From an uncultured Lentisphaerota bacterium (lineage in GTDB: Bacteria; Verrucomicrobiota; Lentisphaeria; Oligosphaerales; CAITYL01), in the NCBI GenBank assembly GCA_903896595.1, contig CAITYL010000090.1:1-44860 (forward strand): 44,860 bases of DNA, given 5' to 3'. The notes under the pieces are model-generated. The model did no database searches, had not been told where the DNA came from, and was given only the letters and a program-made list of their open reading frames with translations. Every line of letters starts with the position of its first letter. Within the stretch, counting starts at the first letter, position 1. Of this stretch, positions 31,340 through 41,144 are shown piece by piece. A program made the position numbers and the translations under genes.

Positions 31340-33076
31340 ATGAAAAAAACAACCCTCGCGCTTATGGGCATGGCCGCGGCCATCGCCGGCACCGGCATCG
31401 CCCCGGCGGCGACCGTCACGGTGTCCAATGACATCACGACCTCCACCACCTGGTCGGCCAGCAACGTGTACGACATGACGAAGCAGATCTACGTCAAGCC
31501 GGGCGCGACCCTGACCATTCAGGCCGGCACCGTCTGCAAAAGCGCCGGCGGCGGCAGTCTGGCGGTCTGCAAAGGCGCCAAGATCTACGTCAACGGCACA
31601 GCGGCGCACCCGGTCATCATGACCTCCGAAGCGGATACCATGACCGGTTGGCGCGAAGCCTGCACGGAGTGGGGCAATCTGACGATCATGGGCAAAGCCT
31701 TGATCTCCGGTTCCCACTTCGCCGGGGTTCCGTACGTCCGGCCCGGCACGGCTCTCACGAACACCAAGGTGCCCGACGGCACCAACGTGCGGCAAATGGA
31801 AGGGCTGACGGCGGCGTATGCCGGCGACCCGAACGTGATGTACGGCGGTAACGACGACAACGACAACAGTGGCGCGATCCACTACCTGTCGCTCCGCTAC
31901 GGCGGCAAGGTGCTGGGGCTCACCAACGAGCTGAACGGCCTGTCCCTGGGCGGCATTGGCCGTGCCACGGAGATCGATCACGTCGAAATCATGAACAATG
32001 TGGACGACGGCATCGAAATCTGGGGCGGCACGGTCAACCTGAAATACATCAGCATCTGGAATGTCGGCGATGACAGCTTAGATGTTGACCAGGGCTGGCG
32101 CGGCAAGGCCCAGTTCGGCCTGATTGTGCAGGGCAGCAGCGCCAATGCCACGCAGGGCTCGGGGGTGGGTGACAACGTATTTGAGGTTGACGGCGCGGAG
32201 GATAGCGACGCGCAACCGGTGACCTCGGCCTGCATCTACAACTTCACCTGCATTGGCCAGCCCGTGGTTGGCGACCAGGGCACGGCGTGGCGTGACGGCG
32301 CCCGCGTCCAGTATCGCAACTGCATTTGGATGGACTTGGGCGAGGCGCTCGTCAAAAACGACAACGTCGATGGTGATGGCGCGCAGGGGTATGGCCTCAA
32401 CGGCACCCTGACCTTTGCTCAAATCTGGACGACGGCGTACAACAGCTACTCGCAGGTCAACAAAGGCACGTTGAACGCGGCGGGCTTGGCGAGCCTTTAT
32501 CAGGCGCAGAGCTCGGGCAAGATGGCGGAGATCAAGGACAGTGTGTTCTACAATAACCTGTTCGCGAGCGCCTACACCGCGGCGGACACCGCGGGCGTGC
32601 GCGCCGCGGCCAACAATAACGTGACCGCCTCCAGCAGCCCGATCAAGAGCCTCACCCGCGGTACGGCGTTGACCCGGGCAGGCGGCAGCCTCTATCCGGT
32701 CACCAACGTGGATCCGCGCGCGGCCAACGATGCGGTCGCCAGCGTCGCGGCAGCGCCGGCCGACGGGTTCTTCTCCCCGGCCAACTATCGCGGCGGCTTT
32801 GATGCCGATGTGAACTGGCTGAAGGGCTGGACCGCCGCCGATGCCTATGGCATGCTGGCCGCCAGCAGCTCCGAGACGGCTTCCGTTCTTGAGCTGACCG
32901 CGACGACCTTCTACCAGACGACCGTGGGCGCGAACTACAAGGTTCAGTCCTCGACCGACATGGTCAACTGGGCGACGGATGCCACGGTGGTCGGCGACGG
33001 CACCATCAAGTCGGCGACCGACTTGGCCACGCCGAACTCCACCAAGAAGTTCTATCGCGTGCTGGCCGTCCAATAA
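31340..33076 (+). CDS. Secreted beta-helix-like protein
   Basis: 578 residues from ATG 31340 (AAAAGGAAA upstream; the frame opens at 31313). Signal peptide TLALMGMAAAIAGTGIAPAA. The N-terminal half has parallel-beta-helix style rungs (IYVKPGATLTIQAGTVCKS, GAKIYVNGTAAHPVIMTS). A repeated D/N/G-rich region follows (VEIMNNVDDGIEIWGGTVNL, then DDSLDVDQGWRGK), which may bind Ca2+. The C-terminus (ANYKVQSSTDMVNWATD, then FYRVLAVQ) is the YxVQSSTDxxNW module common in Verrucomicrobia secreted proteins. Followed by a terminator at 33097. Confidence 0.72.
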   Translation: MKKTTLALMGMAAAIAGTGIAPAATVTVSNDITTSTTWSASNVYDMTKQIYVKPGATLTIQAGTVCKSAGGGSLAVCKGAKIYVNGTAAHPVIMTSEADTMTGWREACTEWGNLTIMGKALISGSHFAGVPYVRPGTALTNTKVPDGTNVRQMEGLTAAYAGDPNVMYGGNDDNDNSGAIHYLSLRYGGKVLGLTNELNGLSLGGIGRATEIDHVEIMNNVDDGIEIWGGTVNLKYISIWNVGDDSLDVDQGWRGKAQFGLIVQGSSANATQGSGVGDNVFEVDGAEDSDAQPVTSACIYNFTCIGQPVVGDQGTAWRDGARVQYRNCIWMDLGEALVKNDNVDGDGAQGYGLNGTLTFAQIWTTAYNSYSQVNKGTLNAAGLASLYQAQSSGKMAEIKDSVFYNNLFASAYTAADTAGVRAAANNNVTASSSPIKSLTRGTALTRAGGSLYPVTNVDPRAANDAVASVAAAPADGFFSPANYRGGFDADVNWLKGWTAADAYGMLAASSSETASVLELTATTFYQTTVGANYKVQSSTDMVNWATDATVVGDGTIKSATDLATPNSTKKFYRVLAVQ

Positions 33077-33096
33077 GGTCCCGAATCCGCCCCCCG

Positions 33097-33137
33097 ATCG
33101 GATGGCAGCGGCGATGGCGCCCTGCCATCCGATTTTC
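33097..33137 (+). terminator. Rho-independent terminator
   Basis: A perfect 12-bp stem (ATCGGATGGCAG 33097-33108 with CTGCCATCCGAT 33122-33133) is followed by TTTT and a pyrimidine tract. It ends the secreted-protein transcript 20 bp after the stop. Confidence 0.85.
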
Positions 33138-33164
33138 CCCTTTGATTATAACGTGAGGTGTTTG

Positions 33165-34406
33165 ATGCACGCCAACTTCATCCGCAGTTTCCTCCTGCCG
33201 GCTGGCGCGTCCCTGTTGCTGGCCACCGCTGGTTGCCACCGTCCGCCGGACAAAACGATGGCCGTCGCGCTGCCGCAGCCCGGCCCGGCGGCGGACCGGC
33301 CGTTGCCAGCGTATCAGACCCAGTTGCTCGATCTGGCCCTGGCCACGGCCACCGCAATCCCGGTGATTCCGCACCTCAAAGACCGGTCGCGGGCGCAGGA
33401 AGCCGTGGTGACGGCTTGTCTTGAACTCGGCCAACCGCAACGCGCCCTGGCCGGCATTGAAAAAATGGAGGACTGGCGCCGCGGCGCCGGTTATGCGGAC
33501 TACGCGTTTTACTGTGCGCGACACGGCGACCCGAAAGAAGTGCCACACTATTTGCAGCTCGCCAATCAAATTGCCGAAGCCACCGAAGATTGGCCACGGG
33601 ACTGTATCCGAGTCAAAATCGCCCAGACACACGCCTGGCTGGGACAGCACTCGCAGGCTGAACAATTTGAGCAGGGCATTGACGCTTCCCAGTCGGGCAA
33701 AGTGGCCCGGATGAGGGCCATGCGTTGTGATGACGCCGCGTTCGAGACCCAGACGAAGGCCTTGGATGTTTTGATGGCGACGGGAAATTTCGACAGCGTG
33801 AGAAATGCGCTGGAATCGTACACCCAGCTCTTTGACCGCTTTTACGGCGACGTGAAACGGCGCGGGCAAGTGGAAGCCAAGATCAAAGCCGCGTGGCGCC
33901 CGCTGCCCGTGTTCATCCGGGTGAACCTGCTGATGGCGATGGCCGGCTCCGCGCTGGATCATGCGGACCAGGGCCAGGCGCTGCTGCTGGTTGATGAAGC
34001 CCGGCGGATGCTGGATGGCCAGTCGCTTCCCTTGGAAGAGGATATCCCGTTGATGGCAAAATTGACCGGACTGCGCTTCCGGGCCGGCGAGATCCGCAAG
34101 GCACATGCCGAAGCGGATGCCCTGCGCGCCCGCTATGACGCGGAAAAAACCATGATCGTTGAGATTTACCGGGCGGGCACACTGCGTTCCCTGGCGGAAG
34201 CGTACCAAACACTCGGCGACCGGGCAACCGCGCTGGCGATGTACACGCAGGCCATTGACGCCGGGGTGCAAAACCCCAATTCCCGGCCGCGCGCGGAAGA
34301 CTTGTCCGCCACCTGCGTTTCCATGGCGGTGCATGCCGTGCGACCGGATGCCGGGCTGTGGGCCCGGATGCGCGCCATCCGGACAGCGTTGGCGGACCCG
34401 TGGTAA
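33165..34406 (+). CDS. TPR-like lipoprotein
   Basis: 413 residues from ATG 33165 (GAGGTG about 5 bases upstream; the open frame from 32979 overlaps the previous gene). Signal peptide with lipobox LLLATAGC. The body is all-helical with tetratricopeptide-like pairs (QEAVVTACLELGQPQRALAG, AGTLRSLAEAYQTLGDRATA, LAMYTQAIDAG). Probably an outer-membrane or periplasmic scaffold for the TonB receptor system that follows. No enzyme motif. Confidence 0.75.
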   Translation: MHANFIRSFLLPAGASLLLATAGCHRPPDKTMAVALPQPGPAADRPLPAYQTQLLDLALATATAIPVIPHLKDRSRAQEAVVTACLELGQPQRALAGIEKMEDWRRGAGYADYAFYCARHGDPKEVPHYLQLANQIAEATEDWPRDCIRVKIAQTHAWLGQHSQAEQFEQGIDASQSGKVARMRAMRCDDAAFETQTKALDVLMATGNFDSVRNALESYTQLFDRFYGDVKRRGQVEAKIKAAWRPLPVFIRVNLLMAMAGSALDHADQGQALLLVDEARRMLDGQSLPLEEDIPLMAKLTGLRFRAGEIRKAHAEADALRARYDAEKTMIVEIYRAGTLRSLAEAYQTLGDRATALAMYTQAIDAGVQNPNSRPRAEDLSATCVSMAVHAVRPDAGLWARMRAIRTALADPW

Positions 34407-34544
34407 GGCTTGGGCGGGCACGGGAGAATGAAACAGGAGTTTCTGAACACTGCACACCGAACACCCGGCCGGCAAAATGAGGTTTTGCAAGCGCCTCGTT
34501 ACACACTCAACTTGCGCCGCCATCGAACGCGAAAAACCACTAGT

Positions 34545-37500
34545 ATGCCATCATTTTCCAAGCGGTTTAAAGCCATGTTTTGGGTACGCTCGCGGCGCGC
34601 GTTACGCCGCTGGCTCCGGCGACGGGGAATTCGGTTCACGTCGCCGTTCGACACGGTTACGGTGTTCCGGGTGGCCAGCGGCGTGGTGCTGCTCGCCACC
34701 GCGACGGTGGCGGCGCAGCAGCCGGTGGGGTCGATCCGCGGCTCGGTGCGGGACGCGGATTTCTCCATGCCGCTGGTCAGCGCCCAGGTGTCCATTGCGG
34801 AAACCGGGGAAAAGTGCGCCACCACCGAGGATGGCACGTTCGTTTTTGGCAAGGTGCCGCCGGGCAGCTACACCCTGCTCCTGGCCAAAGACGGCTATAC
34901 CCGGCAGGTGCAACCCAACGTGGTGGTGGCGCCGGGACAGATGACGGACGTGGAAACCGCCATGACCGGTGAATTCACCGACATGGACGAGTTTATCATC
35001 AAGGACTTGAATCTTGATGGCGGCACGGATGCCGGCTTGCTGACCTTGCGCGCGGAAAGTCCGGCGCAGATGAACTCGGTCAGTTCCAGCATGATCAGCC
35101 GGGCGGGCGCCAGCGATGCCGCCGCCGCCCTGAAACTGGTCTCGGGCGCGACGGTGCAGGACGGCAAATACGCCGTGGTCCGCGGCCTCCCGGGCCGTTA
35201 CGTCAGTTCCCAGATGAACGGGGTCCGGTTGCCCACGGCGGACGCGAACAAACGCGCAGTGCAACTCGACCAATATCCCGCGGTGCTGATCCAGAGCATT
35301 CAAGTCAGCAAAACCTTTACTCCTGATCAACAGGGTGATGCCTCCGGCGGCGCCGTGAATTTGGTGCTTAAGGGCATTCCCGATGAGACGGGCGTACAAT
35401 TCAAGGCCGGCACCAAATACAACACCCAGGTGACGGGACGGGACGATTTTCTTACCGCCAAGGGGGACGGCATGAATTTCTGGGGCGAGAGCACCGGTAG
35501 CCAGGCAAGACCCATCGATGGCAAATCCCAAGGGGCCGTGGGAGTGTCCCGCACGGAGTCGCCGATCGACAGCGACTGGTCGCTGACCGCCGGCGGCAAA
35601 AAGCAGGGCGGCGACGCCAAATTTGGCGGCTTGGCCAGCCTGTATTACAAGCGGGACAGCGCGTTTTGTGACAACGGGGTCAACGATAAATACTGGGTCA
35701 AAAAACGCGGCGACCCGATGACCCCGCGCTACAGCCAGGGAACGCCAGAGGATGAAAATTTCAAAACCTCGCTGTTTGACGTGACCACCGGCAGCGAAAA
35801 AATCCAGTGGGGCGGCTTGGGCGCCTTGGGAGTGGAAACCGAAAAACATTCACTGGCCTTGCTTTATATGCATACCCAAGTGGGGGAGAATACGGCTATG
35901 CTGTCCGAAGACACGCGCGGCAAAGCCTATTTTTTTCCGGGATATAAGGTTAACAATCCGGACCATCCCGGCAATCAGAATCCGCAAGCGGCGCCTTATC
36001 TGCGCACCGAAGCGTTGGAATACACCGAGCGGACCACGGACACCTTACAAGTGAAGGGGACACATGTGTTGCCAACCCCGGAGTTCAAGCTTGGCACCTT
36101 TTTCGGCCTGTTGGAACCGGAACTGGACTGGACGGTGGCCCAAAGTGCCGCCGGTTTCAACAGTCCAAACAAGCGGTTGTTCGGTTCGATGTGGGTGCCG
36201 GAACACCTTGAAAGTAGCTGGCCGCCCGGCAGCCCGCCGACCTCGATTCCCGCGACTTACTACCCCTATAAGCCCGCCGCCAACTTTACCATGGGCAACG
36301 TGCAGCAGGTCGCGAAAGACATCAACGAGGACAGCGGGCAATTTTTCATCAATGGCAAACAACCGTTTGAGCAGTGGAGCGGCGACCGCGGCTATTTGAA
36401 ACTGGGCGTGTTCTATGACCAGGTGGACCGCACGTACGACCAGGAGTCCTTCAGCAACCTGAACGACAACAGCTCGTACGAAGGCAAGTGGAACGACTAC
36501 TGGAGCGCGGCATGGCCAAACCAGAAGCACCGGATGAGCCCGGTGAATATCGACGTGGATTACACAGGCAAACAAAAGATTTTTGCCGACTATGCCATGC
36601 TGGACCTGCCGCTGTGTCCGTACCTCAATGTGATCGGCGGCGCCCGGTATGAAACCACCGACCTCAGCATTGTCAACTCACCCGACAAGGGAGTGACATG
36701 GATCGACAAGGGGCAGGAGGTCGTGCTGAAGCCCGGCGATGCCGATGTGGCGTTCAAGCAAAAGGATGTCTTGCCGGCACTCGAGTTGGTCATTAAACCG
36801 ATCAAGCAAATCGAGTTACGGCCGTCTTACAGTGAAACGGTGGCCCGCCAGACCTTCAAGGAATTGTCGCCCATCCAGCAGACGGAATACCTTGGCGCCG
36901 ATGTGTTTATTGGCAACCCTGAGTTGCAGATGAGCGCGGTAAAAAACTACGACCTGCGTTTGGATTACACCCCGTATGAGGAAGGTTTGGTCTCGGTTTC
37001 CTGGTTCCGGAAAGACATTACAGATCCGATCGAATATGTGCAACGCTACGCGACCAATGTCGGGTCCTACACCACCGCCGTGAATTACCCGGAGGGCACG
37101 CTGACCGGTTATGAAATCGAGGCGCGGCAGAAAATGGAGATGTTCTGGGATCCACTCAAGGGGCTGACCTTGGGCGCCAACGCCACCTTTATCCAAGCCA
37201 CGGTGACCCTGCCGGAAGACGAAATCAAGAAATTTGCGTTGATCAAGTTCCCGACCGATGAGCGGGACATGATGAACACCCCGGAATACCTCTACAATCT
37301 ATTCATGATGTACGACTTGGATGACAAAACGCAGTTTTCCATTTTTTACACGGTGCAAGGCGACACGCTGGTGGCCGGCGCCGGGGCTCAGGGCGAGTAC
37401 ACTCCGGATGTCTATGCCAAGGAGTATGGCACCCTCAATCTGACAGTATCCCGAAAACTTGGCAAGTACTGCAAGTTGTCGTTTCAAGCCAAGAACCTGC

Positions 37501-37613
37501 TGAATCCGGAAATTCAGGAAGTGTACCGTTCGCCATACGTTGACGGCGACACGGTCAAAACCTCCTACACCAAAGGCATCGAATTCCAGATCAGCTTGGG
37601 GGTGGAGTTTTGA
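34545..37613 (+). CDS. TonB-dependent outer-membrane receptor
   Basis: 1022 residues from ATG 34545; the start is uncertain (frame open from 34410, weak ribosome sites). A basic N-terminus and signal segment (VFRVASGVVLLATATVAAQQ) are followed by a carboxypeptidase-regulatory-like beta domain (SIRGSVRDADFSMPLVSAQV, DGTFVFGKVPPGSYTLLL). The TonB plug follows (SRAGASDAAAALKLVSGATV, YAVVRGLPGRYVSSQMNGV), then a long beta barrel ending in the aromatic residue of IEFQISLGVEF. It imports a substrate too large for porins using TonB energy. The substrate is not visible; the neighbourhood hints at a phosphorylated compound (inference). It heads the operon with DUF3450, ExbB, ExbD and TonB. Confidence 0.9.
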   Translation: MPSFSKRFKAMFWVRSRRALRRWLRRRGIRFTSPFDTVTVFRVASGVVLLATATVAAQQPVGSIRGSVRDADFSMPLVSAQVSIAETGEKCATTEDGTFVFGKVPPGSYTLLLAKDGYTRQVQPNVVVAPGQMTDVETAMTGEFTDMDEFIIKDLNLDGGTDAGLLTLRAESPAQMNSVSSSMISRAGASDAAAALKLVSGATVQDGKYAVVRGLPGRYVSSQMNGVRLPTADANKRAVQLDQYPAVLIQSIQVSKTFTPDQQGDASGGAVNLVLKGIPDETGVQFKAGTKYNTQVTGRDDFLTAKGDGMNFWGESTGSQARPIDGKSQGAVGVSRTESPIDSDWSLTAGGKKQGGDAKFGGLASLYYKRDSAFCDNGVNDKYWVKKRGDPMTPRYSQGTPEDENFKTSLFDVTTGSEKIQWGGLGALGVETEKHSLALLYMHTQVGENTAMLSEDTRGKAYFFPGYKVNNPDHPGNQNPQAAPYLRTEALEYTERTTDTLQVKGTHVLPTPEFKLGTFFGLLEPELDWTVAQSAAGFNSPNKRLFGSMWVPEHLESSWPPGSPPTSIPATYYPYKPAANFTMGNVQQVAKDINEDSGQFFINGKQPFEQWSGDRGYLKLGVFYDQVDRTYDQESFSNLNDNSSYEGKWNDYWSAAWPNQKHRMSPVNIDVDYTGKQKIFADYAMLDLPLCPYLNVIGGARYETTDLSIVNSPDKGVTWIDKGQEVVLKPGDADVAFKQKDVLPALELVIKPIKQIELRPSYSETVARQTFKELSPIQQTEYLGADVFIGNPELQMSAVKNYDLRLDYTPYEEGLVSVSWFRKDITDPIEYVQRYATNVGSYTTAVNYPEGTLTGYEIEARQKMEMFWDPLKGLTLGANATFIQATVTLPEDEIKKFALIKFPTDERDMMNTPEYLYNLFMMYDLDDKTQFSIFYTVQGDTLVAGAGAQGEYTPDVYAKEYGTLNLTVSRKLGKYCKLSFQAKNLLNPEIQEVYRSPYVDGDTVKTSYTKGIEFQISLGVEF

Positions 37614-37657
37614 ACAAACATAAATTCAACTCGGATGATGAAAGGACACCTGCGATA

Positions 37658-38422
37658 ATGAAACGATCGGCATGGATGACCGCGGCCTGGATGACCGCGA
37701 CCTTGGGCTGGGCTGGCGCGGTGATGGCGCAATCCGCGGACGACACCGAACGGGCGGCGGCGGAAAAATGGATCGAAACGCGTCATGTGATCTCGCTGGA
37801 ACAGCAGGATTGGCGGTTGGGCAAGGAATTGCTCACGGACCGGGCGCGGGTGTTGGAGAAGGAGTTGGCGACGGTCCGGGAAAAAACCACCCAGGCCGCC
37901 AGCGAGACGGCCGAGGTGGACCGGAAACTGGCCGAGGCGCGGGCGCGCAATGACCAGCTTATCGCGGCCGAAACGCGGATGCGGGAGGCCGTAACCGTTC
38001 TCGAAACGCGCCTGCCCGGATTGCTGGCCCGCACCCCGGAGCCCGTGCGCGAACGCATAAAACCGCTGATTCAGCGCCTGCCGCAGAACCCGGCGGAGAC
38101 CAAGATCAGCCTGCCGGAACGCTTCCAAAACGTGATCGGTATTTTGAACGAAATCGGCAAGGCCAATGGCGAGGTGACGGTGGCCACGGAGATGCGCACA
38201 CTGGCCGATGGCCGCCCGGCCGAGGTCAAAACGCTCTACATCGGCTTAGGCCAGGCTTATTATGTGAGTGCCAAGGGCGAGGCCGGTACCGGCCGGCCCG
38301 GCGCCGCCGGGTGGGACTGGCAACCCGCCAACGGCTTGGCCGCCAGCGTCACCGAGGCCATGCAGATCATGCAAAACAAGGCCACGCCGCACTTTGTGCC
38401 GTTACCCGTCAAAATACCCTGA
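37658..38422 (+). CDS. DUF3450-like periplasmic coiled-coil protein
   Basis: 254 residues from ATG 37658 (GAAAGGA about 11 bases upstream). An alternative TTG 37610 overlaps the receptor stop. Signal peptide WMTATLGWAGAVMA. A long coiled coil (about 35-125, REKTTQAASETAEVDRKLAE) is followed by a globular C-terminal part (EVKTLYIGLGQAYYV). DUF3450 proteins occur directly upstream of ExbB in TonB operons of Shewanella and Vibrio type and probably work with the ExbB periplasmic domain. Confidence 0.8.
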   Translation: MKRSAWMTAAWMTATLGWAGAVMAQSADDTERAAAEKWIETRHVISLEQQDWRLGKELLTDRARVLEKELATVREKTTQAASETAEVDRKLAEARARNDQLIAAETRMREAVTVLETRLPGLLARTPEPVRERIKPLIQRLPQNPAETKISLPERFQNVIGILNEIGKANGEVTVATEMRTLADGRPAEVKTLYIGLGQAYYVSAKGEAGTGRPGAAGWDWQPANGLAASVTEAMQIMQNKATPHFVPLPVKIP

Positions 38423-38493
38423 GTTATTTCACCCATGAAAATCCCCGCGTTTTTTGCGTTCGTTGCGGTGAATCAAGCCGTTGGCGACCGCCG

Positions 38494-38558
38494 GTTGTCC
38501 CGGCTTCAGCCAGTGGGACCACGACGGGACCAACCGCCCCGCCTGAAGTCGGGACAAC
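38494..38558. repeat. Intergenic inverted repeat
   Basis: GTTGTCCCGGCTTCAG (38494-38509) pairs with CTGAAGTCGGGACAAC (38543-38558), one mismatch, 33-base loop. It resembles dispersed REP-like elements seen in Verrucomicrobia and Lentisphaerae. It lies in the 176-bp gap before exbB, which is otherwise empty. Confidence 0.65.
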
Positions 38559-38598
38559 GAACCCAACCATCCCGTACCACAAAAAAGGCCATACTACC

Positions 38599-40083
38599 AT
38601 GAAAATCCACCACACCCTTGGAATGTCCATCCTGGCCGCGACGAGTTGGTTACCCGGCGGGCCGGTCACCGCGCAGGCCGCCGAGGCCGCAACGGTGGCG
38701 ACGACCGTGTCCGCGGCGGTGAACACGGCGGCCGGCGGCATGCGGCAGCAGCTCGAAACCAGCGTCAAGGAGCTGGTGGCGGTGCGCGCGGTCATCGGCA
38801 ATGAAAAAATTCCCCTGGCCAAGACGATCAGCCGTTTGGAGGATCAACTCGTTGATGCCCGCCGCGACTATGACAAAGCCCGCCGCGCCAGTGGCGTGCG
38901 CAGTCTGGACTTGAACAATCTTGAAGTTGGCGCCAAAGCGCTGCAAGACGAAGTAACCTATATCACCAGCTTGATGGACGAGTATGCCCGCACGTTTGAG
39001 GGGCGCCTCCACGTCAGCGAAACCGCCATTTACCGCACGGTACTGGAAAGCGCGTTATTGGCGCCTCAAAACAAAGACGCCAGTCCGACCCAGAAGTTCA
39101 ACCAGCAACTCGCGTTGGTGGAGGCGTCAACCCTGCGTCTCAACCAGTTGATCGGCGGCAAGCGGTTCGACGGTTCGGCCGTGGCCCCGGATGGCACCAT
39201 TGACCACGGCCGGTTCGCCCTGATCGGCCCGGTGGCTCTGTTCGCCACCACCGACGGGCGCCTGTCCGGGCTGGCGCTCGCCCAAGCCGGTTCCAACAAG
39301 CCCGCCATCCATCCGCTGGTTGAAAAGGGGGTGGACGCCCCGCTCGCGAGCATGGTGCTGACCGGCGCGGGCATGCTGCCATTTGACCCGACCATGGGTG
39401 GCGCGCTCAAGGCGCTGATCGCCCGTGGCAACATGTGGGGCTATTTCAAGCAGGGGGGTCCGATCATGTGGCCGTTGCTGGCGCTGGCAGTGCTGGCCAT
39501 CACCGTGATCCTCGAACGGTTGCTGTTTCTCGCGCTCGAAAAAAAGCGCCGCAACCACACGGCGGTGGCGGAGATCATGGGCGCCTTGGAAAAAGGGCGG
39601 CCCGACGATGCCATTCGCGCGGGCCAGAACGTCAAGGACTTCGTGGCGCGCTGCCTGGTTTACGCCTTGAGCCACCGTAAAAAGTCCCTCTCCGACGCGC
39701 TCATGCGCTCGGCGGCGCAGGAAATGATGCGCTATACGCGCGGCATCTCGTTGCTCGACACGGTCGTGACCATGGCCCCGCTGCTGGGTCTGCTGGGCAC
39801 GGTGACCGGCATGATCTCGGCGTTCGGCATGATGGGGGGCTCGGAACTGGGCGCCCCGACCGCCATCACCGGCGGCATTGCCGAGGCGCTGATCGCCACC
39901 ACCTTCGGTCTCGGCATCGCGCTGACGGCGTTGGTGCCACTCAATTTTCTGCACGCCCGCTGTGAGGGTGCCCGCCACGAGATGGAGGACGCCATGAGTC
40001 ACCTCGAGCTGTTAATGAAGCCGATCACGGACGCCGAAAACACCCAGCAGCCGCAGGTGGCCCTGAACGGAGGTGGAAAATGA
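38599..40083 (+). CDS. exbB: ExbB/TolQ-family proton channel with large periplasmic N-terminal domain
   Basis: 494 residues from ATG 38599 (the open frame from 38311 crosses an intergenic repeat and is rejected). Signal peptide, then a coiled-coil periplasmic domain of about 250 residues similar in kind to the DUF3450 neighbour. The MotA/TolQ/ExbB domain has three membrane segments (about 286-308, 384-408, 430-451): MWPLLALAVLAITVILERLL, APLLGLLGTVTGMISAF, ALIATTFGLGIALTALV. It forms the proton channel with ExbD that powers TonB. The stop overlaps exbD by ATGA. Confidence 0.9.
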   Translation: MKIHHTLGMSILAATSWLPGGPVTAQAAEAATVATTVSAAVNTAAGGMRQQLETSVKELVAVRAVIGNEKIPLAKTISRLEDQLVDARRDYDKARRASGVRSLDLNNLEVGAKALQDEVTYITSLMDEYARTFEGRLHVSETAIYRTVLESALLAPQNKDASPTQKFNQQLALVEASTLRLNQLIGGKRFDGSAVAPDGTIDHGRFALIGPVALFATTDGRLSGLALAQAGSNKPAIHPLVEKGVDAPLASMVLTGAGMLPFDPTMGGALKALIARGNMWGYFKQGGPIMWPLLALAVLAITVILERLLFLALEKKRRNHTAVAEIMGALEKGRPDDAIRAGQNVKDFVARCLVYALSHRKKSLSDALMRSAAQEMMRYTRGISLLDTVVTMAPLLGLLGTVTGMISAFGMMGGSELGAPTAITGGIAEALIATTFGLGIALTALVPLNFLHARCEGARHEMEDAMSHLELLMKPITDAENTQQPQVALNGGGK

Positions 40084-40487
40084 AAGTCCAAGCCTATGCC
40101 TTCAAACGGTCGCGGATTGAGATTGTCCCCCTGATCGACGTCATTTTTTTCTTGCTGGCGACGTTTATCATGGTCTCCCTGTCAATGACCAAAAACCAGG
40201 GGTTGCAGGTGCAATTGCCCGGGGCGAGCACGGCGGCGAAGATTGATGACCGCGAAAAGGCGGCCACTCTGACCGTCCGGCAGAACGGCGAGGTCTATTT
40301 CAACAAGGACAAGGTGACCGTGGCGCAACTGCCGTTCAAGCTCCAGACCTACAAAGCCGGCGCCAAAGATCCCAAGGTGGTGGTCAGTGGCGAAGCCAAT
40401 GCCGACTTTCGCTTCGTGGTCGCCGTGCTGGACGAGGCGCGCAAGGCGGGCATTCTGAAAGTTGGCATTTCAACGGAGAAGAAATGA
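40080..40487 (+). CDS. exbD: ExbD/TolR-family protein
   Basis: 135 residues. One N-terminal membrane helix with the key Asp: IVPLIDVIFFLLATFIM. The periplasmic domain has the ExbD pattern ATLTVRQNGEVYFNKDKVTV and RFVVAVLDEARKAGI. Overlaps exbB and tonB by 4 bp on each side, so the three are translated together. Confidence 0.92.
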   Translation: MKVQAYAFKRSRIEIVPLIDVIFFLLATFIMVSLSMTKNQGLQVQLPGASTAAKIDDREKAATLTVRQNGEVYFNKDKVTVAQLPFKLQTYKAGAKDPKVVVSGEANADFRFVVAVLDEARKAGILKVGISTEKK

Positions 40488-41131
40488 AAGCTGCGCCGAT
40501 CGCGTGTTTCTTGGCCGCCGTGCTGATGTTGGCGGGCTTCCTGCTTTTCGGCGGGTTGTTGCTGTTTCCCCAGCATAGCGCCCGGAAAGCGGCGCTGGAG
40601 GACGTCGCCATTGAGGAGGAGGCCAAACCGGAGAAGCCGGAAGAAAAACAGGCCAAGGAACTTGAGGTTGAGAAACGCGAGCGGCCGGAGGAGGCGCCAC
40701 CGGAATTGAAGGAGACGGCGATGCCGCTGGACCTGTCGCAACTCGAGATGGCGCTCAACCCTGGCGATGGCGATGGGATCGGCGGCGATTTCGCCGTCAA
40801 ATTGTCCGTGGCCACGGCCAGCGGCAGCATTCAAGCGGGTGAGGAAATTTTCTCACTCGCCGATCTGGATCAGGAACCGCGCGTTGTTTTCCAGCCCGCG
40901 CCTCAGTATCCGCCCGAATTGAAAAAGAAAAAAATCCAAGGCACTGTGCATGTTCTGTTCATGGTGGAAAAAGACGGCCGCGTGAAGGATCCCAAAATTC
41001 AGAAATCCGACCAGGCCGAATTTGACACTCCCGCGATCAATGCCGTGAGACGCTGGCGGTTTGAGCCAGGGAAACGGAATGGCCAACCGGTTCCCTTCCG
41101 GATGCGCGTGCCGTTGACGTTCGCGCTGTAA
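40484..41131 (+). CDS. tonB: TonB-family energy transducer
   Basis: 215 residues. An N-terminal membrane anchor (IACFLAAVLMLAGFLLFGGL), a Glu/Lys/Pro-rich periplasm-spanning region (about 40-75) and a C-terminal TonB domain: QPAPQYPPELKKKKIQGTVH, VLFMVEKDGRVKDPKI, AINAVRRWRFEPGKRNGQPV, VPLTFAL. Carries ExbBD energy to the receptor encoded upstream. Confidence 0.92.
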   Translation: MKAAPIACFLAAVLMLAGFLLFGGLLLFPQHSARKAALEDVAIEEEAKPEKPEEKQAKELEVEKRERPEEAPPELKETAMPLDLSQLEMALNPGDGDGIGGDFAVKLSVATASGSIQAGEEIFSLADLDQEPRVVFQPAPQYPPELKKKKIQGTVHVLFMVEKDGRVKDPKIQKSDQAEFDTPAINAVRRWRFEPGKRNGQPVPFRMRVPLTFAL

Positions 41132-41144
41132 CGGATTGACCAAA

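Noticed and set aside
38311-38598. N-terminal extension of ExbB
   Set aside because: It overlaps the DUF3450 gene and crosses an intergenic inverted repeat; a signal peptide begins at 38599.
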